Shown here: positions 36,056 to 45,211 of the stretch, piece after piece
How positions within the stretch are numbered: position 1 is the stretch's first letter
How the letters are laid out: each line of letters starts with the position of its first letter
NCBI RefSeq assembly: GCF_900108045.1
Contig: NZ_FNUK01000004.1
Coordinates: 29,628 to 93,627 of the forward strand
Reading direction: 5' to 3'
From: Caloramator fervidus
GTDB taxonomy: Bacteria; Bacillota; Clostridia; Clostridiales; Caloramatoraceae
DNA: 64,000 bases
The notes under the pieces: generated by a model
The model's database searches: none
What the model saw: only the letters and a program-made list of their open reading frames with translations
Told to the model about the DNA's origin: nothing
Program-made: the position numbers and the translations under genes

Positions 36056-36623
36056 CTAAATTCATTCCCTCCTTCAAAGCCTTTATGTTTATATCATGCA
36101 TTTTTTCAGGTAAATTTTCCCTTATTACAGATTCCCAATCTAAGCTTTCAATTCCAAGGGCCTTTATTAAAGCCCCTAACAAAACAATATTTTGAGTTTT
36201 TATATTCCCAAGCCTTTCTGCAACCTCTGCGGCATTAAACACAACTACATTTTCAACCTTCTCCTTAATTTTTTCAATAATATCATGGGGATAAGTTTCT
36301 TGTCCAATTAAAACAGGCTGAGGATATATTTCATAATCATTAATAACAAGTATTCCACCCTTTTTTAAATAATTTATCCATCTTGCTGCTTCAATTTTTT
36401 CAAATGCAACAATAACATCTGCTTCTCCTTCTCCAATAAGTGGAGAATAAACTTTTTCTCCAAATCTTACTTGTGTTGTTACGCTTCCTCCTCTTTGAGC
36501 CATACCATGAACTTCACTCATCTTAACATCATACCCAAATTTTACAAGGCCTTCTGTTAAAATCTTCGATGCTAAAATAATTCCCTGTCCTCCAACCCCA
36601 ACAAATAACAAACTTTTAGTCAT
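36045..36623 (-). CDS. iorB: Indolepyruvate:ferredoxin oxidoreductase, beta subunit
   Basis: 192 residues, the gamma-type domain of 2-oxoacid:ferredoxin oxidoreductases. Visible: LLFVGVGGQGIILASKIL, SEVHGMAQRGGSVTTQVRFG and VVFNAAEVAERLGN. ATG at 36623 overlaps the iorA stop by eight bases; the frame opens at a GTG at 36635 with no better signal. Together with IorA it oxidises aryl (and possibly branched-chain) 2-oxoacids to acyl-CoA, reducing ferredoxin. Confidence 0.93.
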   Translation of the reverse strand: MTKSLLFVGVGGQGIILASKILTEGLVKFGYDVKMSEVHGMAQRGGSVTTQVRFGEKVYSPLIGEGEADVIVAFEKIEAARWINYLKKGGILVINDYEIYPQPVLIGQETYPHDIIEKIKEKVENVVVFNAAEVAERLGNIKTQNIVLLGALIKALGIESLDWESVIRENLPEKMHDINIKALKEGMNLGAV

Positions 36624-38385
36624 TCCACTCACCAACCTTTTCTATCGCATTGAATGGACAAACTTGCAAACACAATGTACAGCCATTACACATATCTTTA
36701 TTTATAACTAAATTATCATCTTTTACAAAAACAGCAGGACATCCTACTTTTAGACATAACTTACATTTTCTACACTTTTCATGATTAACTCTTACATATC
36801 TTCCTGCCCTCTTTTTAATTACATCCTTTAAAAGTGCACATTCTCTCTTGGTTATTATTACAAAAGTTTCTTCAGAATTATATGCATCCTTTACTGCTTT
36901 TTCTGTTTCATCCAATTTATATGGGTCAACAACCCTTATGTTTTCCTCTTTAACACCACAAGCCTTTACAATTTCTTTTATGTCTATAACAGGTGATATA
37001 TCTCCCTTTAGAGTCCTTCCTGTTCCCGGGTTTTCCTGATGTCCTGTCATAGCAGTTATACTGTTATCAAGAACAACTAAAACCACGTTGCTTTTGTTGT
37101 AAACTGCATCTATAAGACCTGTAATTCCTGAATGGAAGAAAGTTGAATCCCCTACAATACCAAATATTTTACCCTTTTTATTTGCCATTTTAAAAGCTTT
37201 TTCGAAACCAATAGCTGCTGAAAAACCAGCTCCCATATCAATTACTGTATCAGTCACATTTAAAGGTGGCATCATTCCAAGGGTATAACATCCTATATCC
37301 CCTGTTGCGATTATATCCTTATATTTGCTCATAGCATAGAATATTCCTCTGTGGGGACATCCAGGACAAAGAACTGGAGGTCTGTTTGGAATTTTAACAT
37401 CTATTTTATAAATCTCTTTTTTAGAATCCTTAAGCAGCGCTTTTCTTATAATATCTGGATTTAACTCCCCACATATAGGTATTAATTCCTTACCTATACA
37501 ATCTATTCCTAATGACTTTACAAAAGTTTCAATATAAGGCTCGTTTTCTTCTATTATATAAAGTTTTTCTACTTTTGATGCAAACTCCCTTATAAGTCTA
37601 TCAGGAAGAGGATATGTAAATCCAAGTTTTAGGTAAGAGGCTTTATCTTTAAAAACCTCCTTTGCGTATTGATAAGAAATTCCACTTGTTATAATTCCTA
37701 TTTTAGTATCTCCCCACTCTATTCTATTTAAATGAGTAGTATTTGAATATTCTTGAAGCCTTTTTAATCTTTCTTCCACCTCAACATGCTTTTCTCTTGC
37801 ATGGGCAGGAATCATAACGTATTTTTTAACATCTTTTTTGTATTCTTTAACTTTAACTTCTTTTCTTTCTCCAAGCTCAACTATGGATTTAGAATGGGCT
37901 ATTCTTGTAGTTATTCTAAATAAGACAACTGTATCAAACCTTTCGCTTATATCAAAAGCTTCCTTTATAAAATCTTTACATTCTTGACTGTCGGAAGGCT
38001 CTAACATAGCAACCTTTGCATGGGGAGCATAGAGCCTGTTATCCTGTTCGTTTTGAGAGCTGTGCATACCAGGATCATCTGCCGTCACTATAACAAAACC
38101 TCCGTTTACTCCTTCATAGGCCATAGTAAATAAAGGGTCTGCAGCAACATTTAGCCCAACATGCTTCATTGCTGATAATGCCCTTGCACCTGCAATAGAT
38201 GCCCCTGCTGCAACTTCAACAGCTACCTTTTCATTAGGTGCCCATTCTGCGTAAATGTCTTTATATAAAGCTATGTTTTCTAATATCTCTGTACTTGGAG
38301 TCCCAGGATACGCCGCTGCAACGGTGCATCCTGCCTCATAAGCTCCCCTTGCTATCGCCTCATTTCCAGTCATTATTTTTTTCAT
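36616..38385 (-). CDS. iorA: Indolepyruvate:ferredoxin oxidoreductase, alpha subunit
   Basis: 589 residues. Domains: N-terminal pyrimidine-binding domain with TGNEAIARGAYEAGC and YPGTPSTEILE, a central region, the TPP-binding domain with GDIGCYTLG, GAGFSAAIGFEKA and VVLDNSITAMTGHQ, and a C-terminal ferredoxin domain with CRKCKLCLKVGCPAVF and CNGCTLCLQVCPFNAIE, giving ligands for iron-sulfur clusters. The first of these is a C-x2-C-x2-C-x4-C variant. ATG at 38385 follows GGGGGGAAC. Order ptb-iorA-iorB on one strand suggests a fermentative amino-acid pathway unit. Confidence 0.95.
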   Translation of the reverse strand: MKKIMTGNEAIARGAYEAGCTVAAAYPGTPSTEILENIALYKDIYAEWAPNEKVAVEVAAGASIAGARALSAMKHVGLNVAADPLFTMAYEGVNGGFVIVTADDPGMHSSQNEQDNRLYAPHAKVAMLEPSDSQECKDFIKEAFDISERFDTVVLFRITTRIAHSKSIVELGERKEVKVKEYKKDVKKYVMIPAHAREKHVEVEERLKRLQEYSNTTHLNRIEWGDTKIGIITSGISYQYAKEVFKDKASYLKLGFTYPLPDRLIREFASKVEKLYIIEENEPYIETFVKSLGIDCIGKELIPICGELNPDIIRKALLKDSKKEIYKIDVKIPNRPPVLCPGCPHRGIFYAMSKYKDIIATGDIGCYTLGMMPPLNVTDTVIDMGAGFSAAIGFEKAFKMANKKGKIFGIVGDSTFFHSGITGLIDAVYNKSNVVLVVLDNSITAMTGHQENPGTGRTLKGDISPVIDIKEIVKACGVKEENIRVVDPYKLDETEKAVKDAYNSEETFVIITKRECALLKDVIKKRAGRYVRVNHEKCRKCKLCLKVGCPAVFVKDDNLVINKDMCNGCTLCLQVCPFNAIEKVGEWND

Positions 38386-38406
38386 CTTAGTTCCCCCCTT
38401 TTTTAC

Positions 38407-39309
38407 TTATGAATTAGCAATTAAACTTCCAAGGGCTATAGAATAAAGCTTAGATTCATGAGAGTCTGCCCTTGATACTAAAACTATTGGACATTTTGCC
38501 CCTACAATTACTCCTGCTGATTTTGCCTTTGCAAAATACGTTAAACTCTTTCCAAGTATATTTCCTGCTTCTATGTTAGGAACTAAAAGTATATCTGCCT
38601 CTCCTGCAACGGGACTTTTTATTCCTTTATGCTTTGCAGCTTCAATGGAAATAGCATTATCTAAAGCTAAGGGGCCATCTATTATACAATCTTTTATCTG
38701 TCCTCTTTGATTCATCTTTGAAAGAATTGCAGCATCTATTGTAGATTGCATATCAGGATTTACAACCTCAACGGCACACAAGGGAGCGACATGAACTGGA
38801 TTTATTCCAAGGGCCTTTGCAACCTTTACCGCATTTTGGATTATCTGAACCTTTTGTGTAATATCAGGATATGTAACCATCCCACCATCGGTTAAAAGCA
38901 AGAACTTATGATATGTTTCAACGCTATAAACCATAACATGGCTTAAAAGTTTATCAGTTCTTAAACCAATATCTTTGTCCAAAACAGCTTTTAAAAGCTC
39001 TGCAGTTCCTATAAGCCCCTTCATTAAAAAGTCAGCTTGTCCTTTTGATACCAATGACACTGCAACCCTTGCACTTTCCTTTAAATCTTTAACATCTACA
39101 ATTTCATAATTTGATAAATCTATGTTATTTTCATCAGCTATTTTTTTTATATCATCATAATCCCCTACCAATACTGCATCTATTAATCCTAAATTCCTTG
39201 CATTCTCCACTGCAAGCAAAACCTCTAAATCATTTGCTGCTGCAACAGAAAGCTTCATTTTTTTTCTACCTTTAACAGCCTCTAAAAGCTCATCAAAATT
39301 TTTTATCAT
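38407..39309 (-). CDS. ptb: Phosphate butyryltransferase
   Basis: About 300 residues. Converts an acyl-CoA (butyryl or branched) plus phosphate into acyl phosphate. Visible: VLVGDYDDIKKIA, FLMKGLIGTAELLKAVL, LTDGGMVTYPDITQKVQII, HVAPLCAVEVVNP, DGPLALDNAIS and GVIVGAKCPIVLVSRADS, the phosphotransacetylase-family order seen in Ptb. ATG at 39309 follows GGAGGGG by four bases; the frame is open 24 codons further. No butyrate kinase is in the window. The link to iorAB suggests the acyl-CoA from 2-oxoacid oxidation is cashed in for ATP (inference). Confidence 0.9.
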   Translation of the reverse strand: MIKNFDELLEAVKGRKKMKLSVAAANDLEVLLAVENARNLGLIDAVLVGDYDDIKKIADENNIDLSNYEIVDVKDLKESARVAVSLVSKGQADFLMKGLIGTAELLKAVLDKDIGLRTDKLLSHVMVYSVETYHKFLLLTDGGMVTYPDITQKVQIIQNAVKVAKALGINPVHVAPLCAVEVVNPDMQSTIDAAILSKMNQRGQIKDCIIDGPLALDNAISIEAAKHKGIKSPVAGEADILLVPNIEAGNILGKSLTYFAKAKSAGVIVGAKCPIVLVSRADSHESKLYSIALGSLIANS

Positions 39310-39430
39310 AAAACCCCTCCTTCCATTACAATTATATTCTAACAAACCAATAAAATTTTCGCAAAATTTTTTTAATTTCAAAAATATACTTTTTATAAAA
39401 AAAGTTATAAAATATATACGAGGTGATAAA

Positions 39431-40243
39431 ATGGAAGCTATATTTGATTTCTTTATTTATAATGAAAAAGTTTATAAAACAACCGATTTTAATAAAATTT
39501 ATAAAGAGCTAAATCCTTCAATCTATGAAGTAATAAGGCTTATAAATGGAAAACCATTGTTTTTAGAAGAACACTATGAAAGGCTTAAAAATTCAGCCAA
39601 TCTCTTAGGCCAAAAATTAAATTTAGAGCTTTCTGTTATTAAAGAAAATATAGAAAAACTTGCTAAAATAAACAATATAAAAGATATAAATGTAAAAATA
39701 GTAATAAACAATTTTGACAATTATAACATATACTTATACTTTATAAAATCTCAGTACCCGACAGAAGAGATGTATAAAAATGGCGTAAAAACTTTAATTT
39801 ACAAAGCTGAAAGAAAAAATCCCCATGCTAAGATAATATATAAAGAATTAAGGGAAGATATAAATAAAAAACTTAAAGAGACAGAATGTTATGAGGCGCT
39901 TTTATTAAATGAAAGGGATGAAATAACTGAAGGAAGTAGGTCAAATATATTCTTTATAAAAGATGACAAGGTATATACTTCCCCATCTAAGGATGTACTT
40001 CTTGGAATTACAAGACAAAAAATTTTAAAGATATGCAAAGAAAATAATATAGAAGTAATTGAAACCCCCTTAAAGCTTTCTGAAATTAAAAACTTTAATT
40101 CCTGCTTTTTAACAGGAACATCCCCTAAAGTTTTACCAATAGCAAAAGTAAATAACATAGAATATGATGTAAATAATAAAACTTTAAGAAAAATAATAAA
40201 TCTTTACGACGAAGAAATAAAAAATTATTTAAAAAATGCTTAA
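39431..40243 (+). CDS. Class IV aminotransferase (branched-chain/D-amino-acid type)
   Basis: 270 residues, PLP fold type IV. Visible: VYEVIRLINGKPLFLEEHYE-type N-terminal block (SIYEVIRLINGKPLFLEEHY), a YKELRED segment with the expected PLP lysine near 137, LLLNERDEITEGSRSNIFFI with the conserved glutamate, and LLGITRQKIL. The family includes BCAT, D-alanine transaminase and ADC lyase; the sequence does not decide between them. ATG at 39431 follows GAGGTG. Divergent from ptb-iorAB, so a role in making 2-oxoacids for that pathway is attractive but unproven. Its stop overlaps the end of the cysteine-rich gene opposite. Confidence 0.85.
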   Translation: MEAIFDFFIYNEKVYKTTDFNKIYKELNPSIYEVIRLINGKPLFLEEHYERLKNSANLLGQKLNLELSVIKENIEKLAKINNIKDINVKIVINNFDNYNIYLYFIKSQYPTEEMYKNGVKTLIYKAERKNPHAKIIYKELREDINKKLKETECYEALLLNERDEITEGSRSNIFFIKDDKVYTSPSKDVLLGITRQKILKICKENNIEVIETPLKLSEIKNFNSCFLTGTSPKVLPIAKVNNIEYDVNNKTLRKIINLYDEEIKNYLKNA

Positions 40244-40407
40244 TCAAAGATAAGGGCAGATTCTGTCTCCTTACACCAACGTGTGGATATACAAACACCA
40301 AGATTTCTTGGACAAAACTTGCAAATGCAATTTTTATCCTCCCCATCACATTTTTTATTTTTATAATAAGGACACCTTCTGCAATTGCTACTTACAACTT
40401 TTTCCAT
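40240..40407 (-). CDS. Small cysteine-rich protein (55 residues), unknown function
   Basis: A 55-residue frame with ATG at 40407 and GGGGG eight bases upstream. Eight cysteines at 9, 12, 20, 27, 29, 32, 39 and 45, arranged as CRRCPYYKNKKC, CICKFC and VCISTRWC, look like a zinc- or iron-sulfur-binding fold. No signal peptide. I do not recognise a named family. It is convergent with the aminotransferase (four-base overlap of the ends) and downstream of glnN's terminator, so it has its own transcript, probably reading from the 40408-40456 gap. The strong ribosome binding site and ordered cysteines argue that it is real. Confidence 0.75.
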   Translation of the reverse strand: MEKVVSSNCRRCPYYKNKKCDGEDKNCICKFCPRNLGVCISTRWCKETESALIFD

Positions 40408-40456
40408 AAAAACAACCCCCTAAATTTTTACTTAATAATAATTTTATAAAAAATAA

Positions 40457-40485
40457 AACCTGCTGCAAAGTATTTACAGCAGGTT
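40457..40485 (-). terminator. Terminator after glnN
   Basis: A 9-bp perfect stem (40457-40465 with 40477-40485), 11-base loop, followed on the minus strand by TTATTTTTTAT. It overlaps the glnN stop codon. Confidence 0.8.
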
Positions 40486-42595
40486 ATTTTCTTTCAAATC
40501 CATCAAACATTATTTCCCCATAACTTGGCATTGGCCATAGGGACCTATCAACATAATTTTCTAATTCATCTACGTATTCCCTTAACATCTCCATTTGAGA
40601 GAACACGTTATCTCTTATAAACTTTGCTTTTTTATACGAATTTTCACCACAGTCTTCAACTTCTTTTACAAGGTCATCAAGTTTTTTGTTATTTTTTATA
40701 ATAGTTTCCACCAAATTGTTTATTTTAATTAGAAATTCCTTTTCATTTTCACATTCTATACCTAAACTTAAAAGTTCCTTTAAAGTTTTAGATAATTCTT
40801 TTACATATTTTAAAGCACAAGGCAAAATATCCTTTGATACTATATCTAACATAGTTTTTGCTTCTACTAGAACCTGTTTAATATATCCTTCTAACATAAC
40901 TTCATATCTTGAATAAATCTCGCTCCTTGTTAATACCTTATGTCTTTCAAAAAGCAGTATATTTTTCTCATCTATAAAATACTTTATAGCATCAATTGCT
41001 GTTTTTAAATTTAAAAGTCCTCGTCTTTGTGCCTCTTCAACCCATTCCTTTGAATATCCATCACCATTAAATATAATCCTTTTATGATTTTTTATTATTT
41101 CCCTTATAACATTTTTAGCTTCTTTATCTATATCTGAAGCTTTTTCCAACCTATCTGCAATTTCTTTTAATTTATCAGCCAAAATAGTATTTAAAATAGT
41201 AACCGCATCAGATATAGAAGCTGAAGATGGAACCATTCTAAACTCAAATTTATTACCAGTAAAAGCAAAAGGCGAAGTTCTATTTCTATCAGTGGAATCC
41301 TTTTTTAAAACTGGAAGAGTTATAACACCAGTTTCAAGCTTTTCTCTTCCCTTTATGCCAATTATTTCTCCCTTTTCAATTTGTTCGAAAATTTCTGTAA
41401 GCTGCTCCCCTAAAAATATGGAAACAATAGCCGGAGGTGCTTCACTTGCTCCTAATCTATGGTCATTTCCAGGGGTTGCCGCTGAAACTCTTATAAGATC
41501 CTGATATTCATCAACTCCCTTTATAACAGCTGAAACAAACAATAAAAACTGAAGATTATCATGGGGAGTTTTTCCGGGGTCAAATAAGTTTATTCCATCA
41601 TTTGTCATTAAAGAAAAATTAATATGTTTTCCTGAACCATTTACTCCTTTAAAGGGTTTTTCATTAAGCAAACAAACAAGCCCATGTCGGTTTGCTACTT
41701 TTAAAAGCATCTCCATTATTATTTGATTTTGGTCCGCAGCTATATTTGCATTGGTAAATATCGGGGCTATCTCATATTGATTTGGAGCAACCTCCTTATG
41801 TTTTGTCCTTGCTGACACCCCAACCCTCCAAAGTTCTTCATCTATTTCCTTCATAAAAGCTGCTACCTTCTCATTTATGCTTCCAAAGTAGTGTTCCTCC
41901 ATCTCCTGACCCTTCGGAGGTTTTGCGCCAAATAAAGTTCTTCCTGTATACAAAAGATCTTTTCTTTTTTTAAAAAGCTCCTTATCTATTAAAAAATACT
42001 CCTGTTCTGCCCCTATCATTGGAATAACTCTTGTTGATGTATTGTTGCCTAAAATTCTTAAAACTCTTAAAGCTTCCCTTGATAAAGCCTCCATAGACCT
42101 TAAAAGAGGTGTCTTTTTATCAAGGGCCTCTCCTGTATAAGAACAAAAAGCTGTAGGAATATATAAAACTGCTCCTCCCTCATCTTCAACTATAAAAGCA
42201 TATGATGTACAATCCCAAACTGTGTAACCTCTAGCTTCAAAGGTGGTTCTAAGTCCTCCATTTGGAAAGCTTGATGCATCTGGTTCACCTTTTATAAGTT
42301 CTTTTCCTGAAAACTCAGTTATAGCAGTCCCATCTTTTTTAGGAGAAATAAAAGATTCTAACTTCCCCGCTGTTCTTCCATTCATAGGTTGAAACCAGTG
42401 GGTAAAGTGGGTAGCCCCCTTTTCAATTGCCCAATCCTTCATAACATTTGCAACAACCTCTGCAACCTCAGCCTCTAGAGGAAGTCCTTCATCTATAGTT
42501 TTTCTTAATTTTAAATATATGCTCTTTGGAAGTCTCTCCCTCATAACTACATCATTAAACACATTTACCCCAAAAAACTCTGTTATCTTTGACAC
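40484..42595 (-). CDS. glnN: Glutamine synthetase type III
   Basis: 703 residues, the size of GSIII rather than the 440-residue type I. Makes glutamine from glutamate, ammonia and ATP; forms a dodecamer. Visible: FTHWFQPMNGRTAGKLESF, GGLRTTFEARGYTVWDCTS, IGAEQEYFLIDKELF (metal ligands), APNQYEIAPIF, FKGVNGSGKHINFSL, HRLGASEAPPAIVSIFLGE and RNRTSPFAFTGNKFEFRMV. ATG at 42595 follows GGGGGGATG. Monocistronic with its own terminator. No glnR- or T-box-like element was recognised upstream. Confidence 0.96.
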   Translation of the reverse strand: MSKITEFFGVNVFNDVVMRERLPKSIYLKLRKTIDEGLPLEAEVAEVVANVMKDWAIEKGATHFTHWFQPMNGRTAGKLESFISPKKDGTAITEFSGKELIKGEPDASSFPNGGLRTTFEARGYTVWDCTSYAFIVEDEGGAVLYIPTAFCSYTGEALDKKTPLLRSMEALSREALRVLRILGNNTSTRVIPMIGAEQEYFLIDKELFKKRKDLLYTGRTLFGAKPPKGQEMEEHYFGSINEKVAAFMKEIDEELWRVGVSARTKHKEVAPNQYEIAPIFTNANIAADQNQIIMEMLLKVANRHGLVCLLNEKPFKGVNGSGKHINFSLMTNDGINLFDPGKTPHDNLQFLLFVSAVIKGVDEYQDLIRVSAATPGNDHRLGASEAPPAIVSIFLGEQLTEIFEQIEKGEIIGIKGREKLETGVITLPVLKKDSTDRNRTSPFAFTGNKFEFRMVPSSASISDAVTILNTILADKLKEIADRLEKASDIDKEAKNVIREIIKNHKRIIFNGDGYSKEWVEEAQRRGLLNLKTAIDAIKYFIDEKNILLFERHKVLTRSEIYSRYEVMLEGYIKQVLVEAKTMLDIVSKDILPCALKYVKELSKTLKELLSLGIECENEKEFLIKINNLVETIIKNNKKLDDLVKEVEDCGENSYKKAKFIRDNVFSQMEMLREYVDELENYVDRSLWPMPSYGEIMFDGFERK

Positions 42596-42688
42596 TTCTC
42601 ATCCCCCCAAGTATTAAATATATAAACTGTATACCATACATAATATGCAAAATTCAAATAACAAAATGTTAATTTTTTGAAAATTTAA

Positions 42689-42709
42689 AAAGGAGCATTA
42701 AGCTCCTTT
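42689..42709 (-). terminator. Terminator after hsp20
   Basis: Perfect 8-bp stem (42689-42696 with 42702-42709), five-base loop, followed on the minus strand by TTTAAATTTTC. It overlaps the hsp20 stop codon. Confidence 0.75.
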
Positions 42710-43118
42710 ATGATAACTTTATTTTTCTTCCCACATTTTTTGATTCAACTTTCTTTGGTATTGATATGCTTAAAACTCCATCTTTATAATCTGCCTTTGC
42801 TTCTTCAGATTTTACTTCGCAAGGAAGAGGAATTGTTCTTGTAAACTTTCCATAAAATCTTTCACTTCTTCTTACATGTTCTTCTTTATACTCACTAGAC
42901 CTTTTTATTTCTCCACTTATTTTTATAGAATCATCAAACACTGTAATATCTATATCATCCTTTGAAATTCCAGGTATTTCAGCAACAACCCTAACTTCCT
43001 TTTCATCTTCAAATACATCTACCCTTGGTCTTTCAAAATAAGTAAGATTAAAAATTTCATCTATATCCCTTCTTAATCTTTCAATTTCAGTAAAAGGACC
43101 AAAAGGAATAAGATTCAT
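42708..43118 (-). CDS. Small heat-shock protein Hsp20
   Basis: 136 residues with an alpha-crystallin domain from about 32 to 122 (RVDVFEDEKEVRVVAEIPG, GKFTRTIPLP, ADYKDGVLSISIPK) and the C-terminal tail. ATP-independent holdase that binds unfolding proteins as large oligomers. The open frame starts at 43232, inside the activator gene, but ATG at 43118 follows AAGGAGGTGA perfectly. A TATAAT lies in the 61-base gap upstream, at the very end of the activator gene, so it can be transcribed alone. No CIRCE element was seen. Confidence 0.93.
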   Translation of the reverse strand: MNLIPFGPFTEIERLRRDIDEIFNLTYFERPRVDVFEDEKEVRVVAEIPGISKDDIDITVFDDSIKISGEIKRSSEYKEEHVRRSERFYGKFTRTIPLPCEVKSEEAKADYKDGVLSISIPKKVESKNVGRKIKLS

Positions 43119-43179
43119 AAAATCACCTCCTTGTTTTTCAATATTATTTTTATCTAAAACAAGGAGATTTAAACTAGAA

Positions 43180-44130
43180 TTATACAGCAACTTTTCCACT
43201 ATACCTTCCACATCTGTCACCAAAATATCCAATTACCTTTTCTTCACATTTTATAACTGCAACTTCACAAAGGTTAGAGCACCCTTTACATTCAAAACTT
43301 GCAGTAGCATAATTTATATCAGCAACTTCAAAACCTTTAAAATTTGTCCTTTTCTCTTTTCTTTCTGCTGCAAGTATTGCAGCTCCAATTGCCCCCATCA
43401 TATTATAATGTTTTGGTACAATGACCTCCATTCCCAGAGCTTCTTCAAAGGCCTTTTTCATACCCTTATTTGCAGCAACTCCTCCTTGAAAAAACACCTT
43501 GCTTTTAATTTCCTTTCCTTTTGCAACGTTATTAAGATAATTTCTAACTAAAGCTTCACAAAGCCCCTTTATAATATCTTCAACTGCAAATCCAAGCTGT
43601 TGTTTATGTATCATATCTGATTCTGCAAAAACCGCACATCTTCCTGCTATTCTTACAGGATTTTTAGATTTTAAAGCATAATCTCCAAACTCTTCAATTG
43701 GTATTTCAAGCCTTTCTGCCTGCCTATCTAAAAAAGAGCCTGTTCCTGCAGCACATACCGTGTTCATAGCAAAATCAGTTATCATTCCATTTTCTAGAGT
43801 AATAATCTTTGAATCCTGACCTCCTATTTCTATAATAGTTCTAACATCCTTATCAAGACTTAAAGCTGCAACAGCATGGGAGGTTATTTCATTTTTTACA
43901 ATATCAGCACCTATTAAAAAAGCTGCAATATGTCTTCCGCTTCCTGTTGTTCCAACTCCTAAAATATCAGAATTTTTAAATTTACCTTCAAGCCTTTTAA
44001 ATCCTTCCTGAATAGCTTTAATAGGTCTTCCCTTTGTTCTTAAGTAAATGCTCTCAATTACATTATAATTTTCATCAATAACAACAATATCAGTACTAAC
44101 AGAACCAACATCAACTCCTAGATAATACAT
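43180..44130 (-). CDS. Acyl-CoA dehydratase activator ATPase (BadF/BadG/BcrA/BcrD family)
   Basis: 316 residues. ASKHA-fold ATPase; relatives (HgdC) carry one [4Fe-4S] cluster between two subunits and inject an electron into 2-hydroxyacyl-CoA dehydratases. Visible: YLGVDVGSVSTDIVVID, IGGQDSKIITLENG, NTVCAAGTGSFLDRQAERL, RCAVFAESDMIHKQQLG (the two cluster cysteines being in NTVCAAG and GRCAVF) and VFFQGGVAANKG. The C-terminal 50 residues add CKGCSNLCEVAVI and GDRCGRYSG, a further cysteine set absent from minimal HgdC. ATG at 44130 follows GGAGAAGGAGAT. It overlaps the upstream gene by 20 bases. Confidence 0.88.
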   Translation of the reverse strand: MYYLGVDVGSVSTDIVVIDENYNVIESIYLRTKGRPIKAIQEGFKRLEGKFKNSDILGVGTTGSGRHIAAFLIGADIVKNEITSHAVAALSLDKDVRTIIEIGGQDSKIITLENGMITDFAMNTVCAAGTGSFLDRQAERLEIPIEEFGDYALKSKNPVRIAGRCAVFAESDMIHKQQLGFAVEDIIKGLCEALVRNYLNNVAKGKEIKSKVFFQGGVAANKGMKKAFEEALGMEVIVPKHYNMMGAIGAAILAAERKEKRTNFKGFEVADINYATASFECKGCSNLCEVAVIKCEEKVIGYFGDRCGRYSGKVAV

Positions 44131-45211
44131 ATCTCCTTCTCCTTTCTAAAAGGTCTATAAATGCTTCAATTCTTGTTTGATATCCTGCTTCTCCTGTCAT
44201 CTCATCAACAACAAGACTTAATATTGGAAAATCCTTATCTTTAGATATAGATGGCAATATAGACTTTGATACTATCTCTGGCATACACCCCAATGGAAAT
44301 ATTTGAATGGCACCATCAAAGCCTTCTTTATAGGATAATATAGCTTCTCCAACACATTCTTGACCATGACCACCAATTCCTATTGGAAGATATTCTTTTG
44401 CAGATTTTCTAATTTTTCTTGCCGTAAGTTTTAAAGGGCTTAAAAGCACAGTATTATAAACCCACCAGCTTGGACTTAAAGTTCTCTTTGTTGAAACTCC
44501 CATATCCATAAGCTTATCCTCTATATATAAGTTAGAAAAAGGTTCTATTATTGTATAAATTTCTCCAATTATTGCAACCTTTATAGGATTCTTACTTTTA
44601 TCTATTTTTAAATTATCAATTCTTCTGTGGTATTCCTTTAAAATACTTATGGCTTCTTTAGGATTATTTGTTTTTAAAACTTCTTTTTTACACTCATTTA
44701 ATAATCTTTTACATTCACCCTTTTCCTTTTCATAGCCTGCTTTATATTTAGCCTTTGCCTCAAGGCTGTCAATAAGGTTAATTATCTTATAGGCATCTAA
44801 AAGAGCTAATACTTTTTCCTTTTTATTTTTTGGACTTTTTAAAGCTATTTTGTCTATTCTTCTTTTAAGCTCATCAAAACCTATATCCGAAGGAAGATCA
44901 AAAACTATAAAATCTAAGTTTTTCCCAAGCTTTTTTAAAATCTTCATTTGAAGCTCTGCATATTCTCCAAATCTACAAGGTCCACAGCTTCCCGTTAAAA
45001 TAACGGTATCTGCTCCTTTTTCTATGCTTTCTATATAATTTCCCATCATAATCTTAAAGGGAAGACAAATCTCCTCTGGAGAATATAAAGTTCCTATTTC
45101 TAAAGCCCTTTTGCTATTAAGAGGAGGAATTACATAATCTATACCAAGTCCATCCATTAAAAATTTAGCTGCTATATAAACATTTCCCATATGAGGAAAG
45201 GTAATTTTCAA
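44111..45211 (-). CDS. HgdB/DUF2229-like acyl-CoA dehydratase-related protein, subunit 2
   Basis: 366 residues. Resembles the 2-hydroxyglutaryl-CoA dehydratase-D/DUF2229 region of large activase-related proteins. Conserved cysteines: YSPEEICLPFKI, LTGSCGPCRFGEYAE, GGHGQECVGEA and FPLGCMPEIV, suitable for iron-sulfur binding. The C-terminal DEMTGEAGYQTRIEAFIDLL block is nearly the same as in the upstream gene (45208), so the two are paralogues. TTG at 45211 overlaps the upstream TGA as TTGA, with GGGGGA eight bases upstream. In many anaerobes all three pieces are fused in one very large protein; here they are separate. Confidence 0.8.
   Translation of the reverse strand: MKITFPHMGNVYIAAKFLMDGLGIDYVIPPLNSKRALEIGTLYSPEEICLPFKIMMGNYIESIEKGADTVILTGSCGPCRFGEYAELQMKILKKLGKNLDFIVFDLPSDIGFDELKRRIDKIALKSPKNKKEKVLALLDAYKIINLIDSLEAKAKYKAGYEKEKGECKRLLNECKKEVLKTNNPKEAISILKEYHRRIDNLKIDKSKNPIKVAIIGEIYTIIEPFSNLYIEDKLMDMGVSTKRTLSPSWWVYNTVLLSPLKLTARKIRKSAKEYLPIGIGGHGQECVGEAILSYKEGFDGAIQIFPLGCMPEIVSKSILPSISKDKDFPILSLVVDEMTGEAGYQTRIEAFIDLLERRRRYVLSRS

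Noticed and set aside
42596..42688. Riboswitch or T-box before glnN
   Set aside because: The upstream gap is short and AT-rich, and no conserved aptamer core was seen.
43119..43232. N-terminal extension of hsp20 into the activator gene
   Set aside because: The 38 extra codons are the activator gene in another frame; AAGGAGGTGA before 43118 settles the start.
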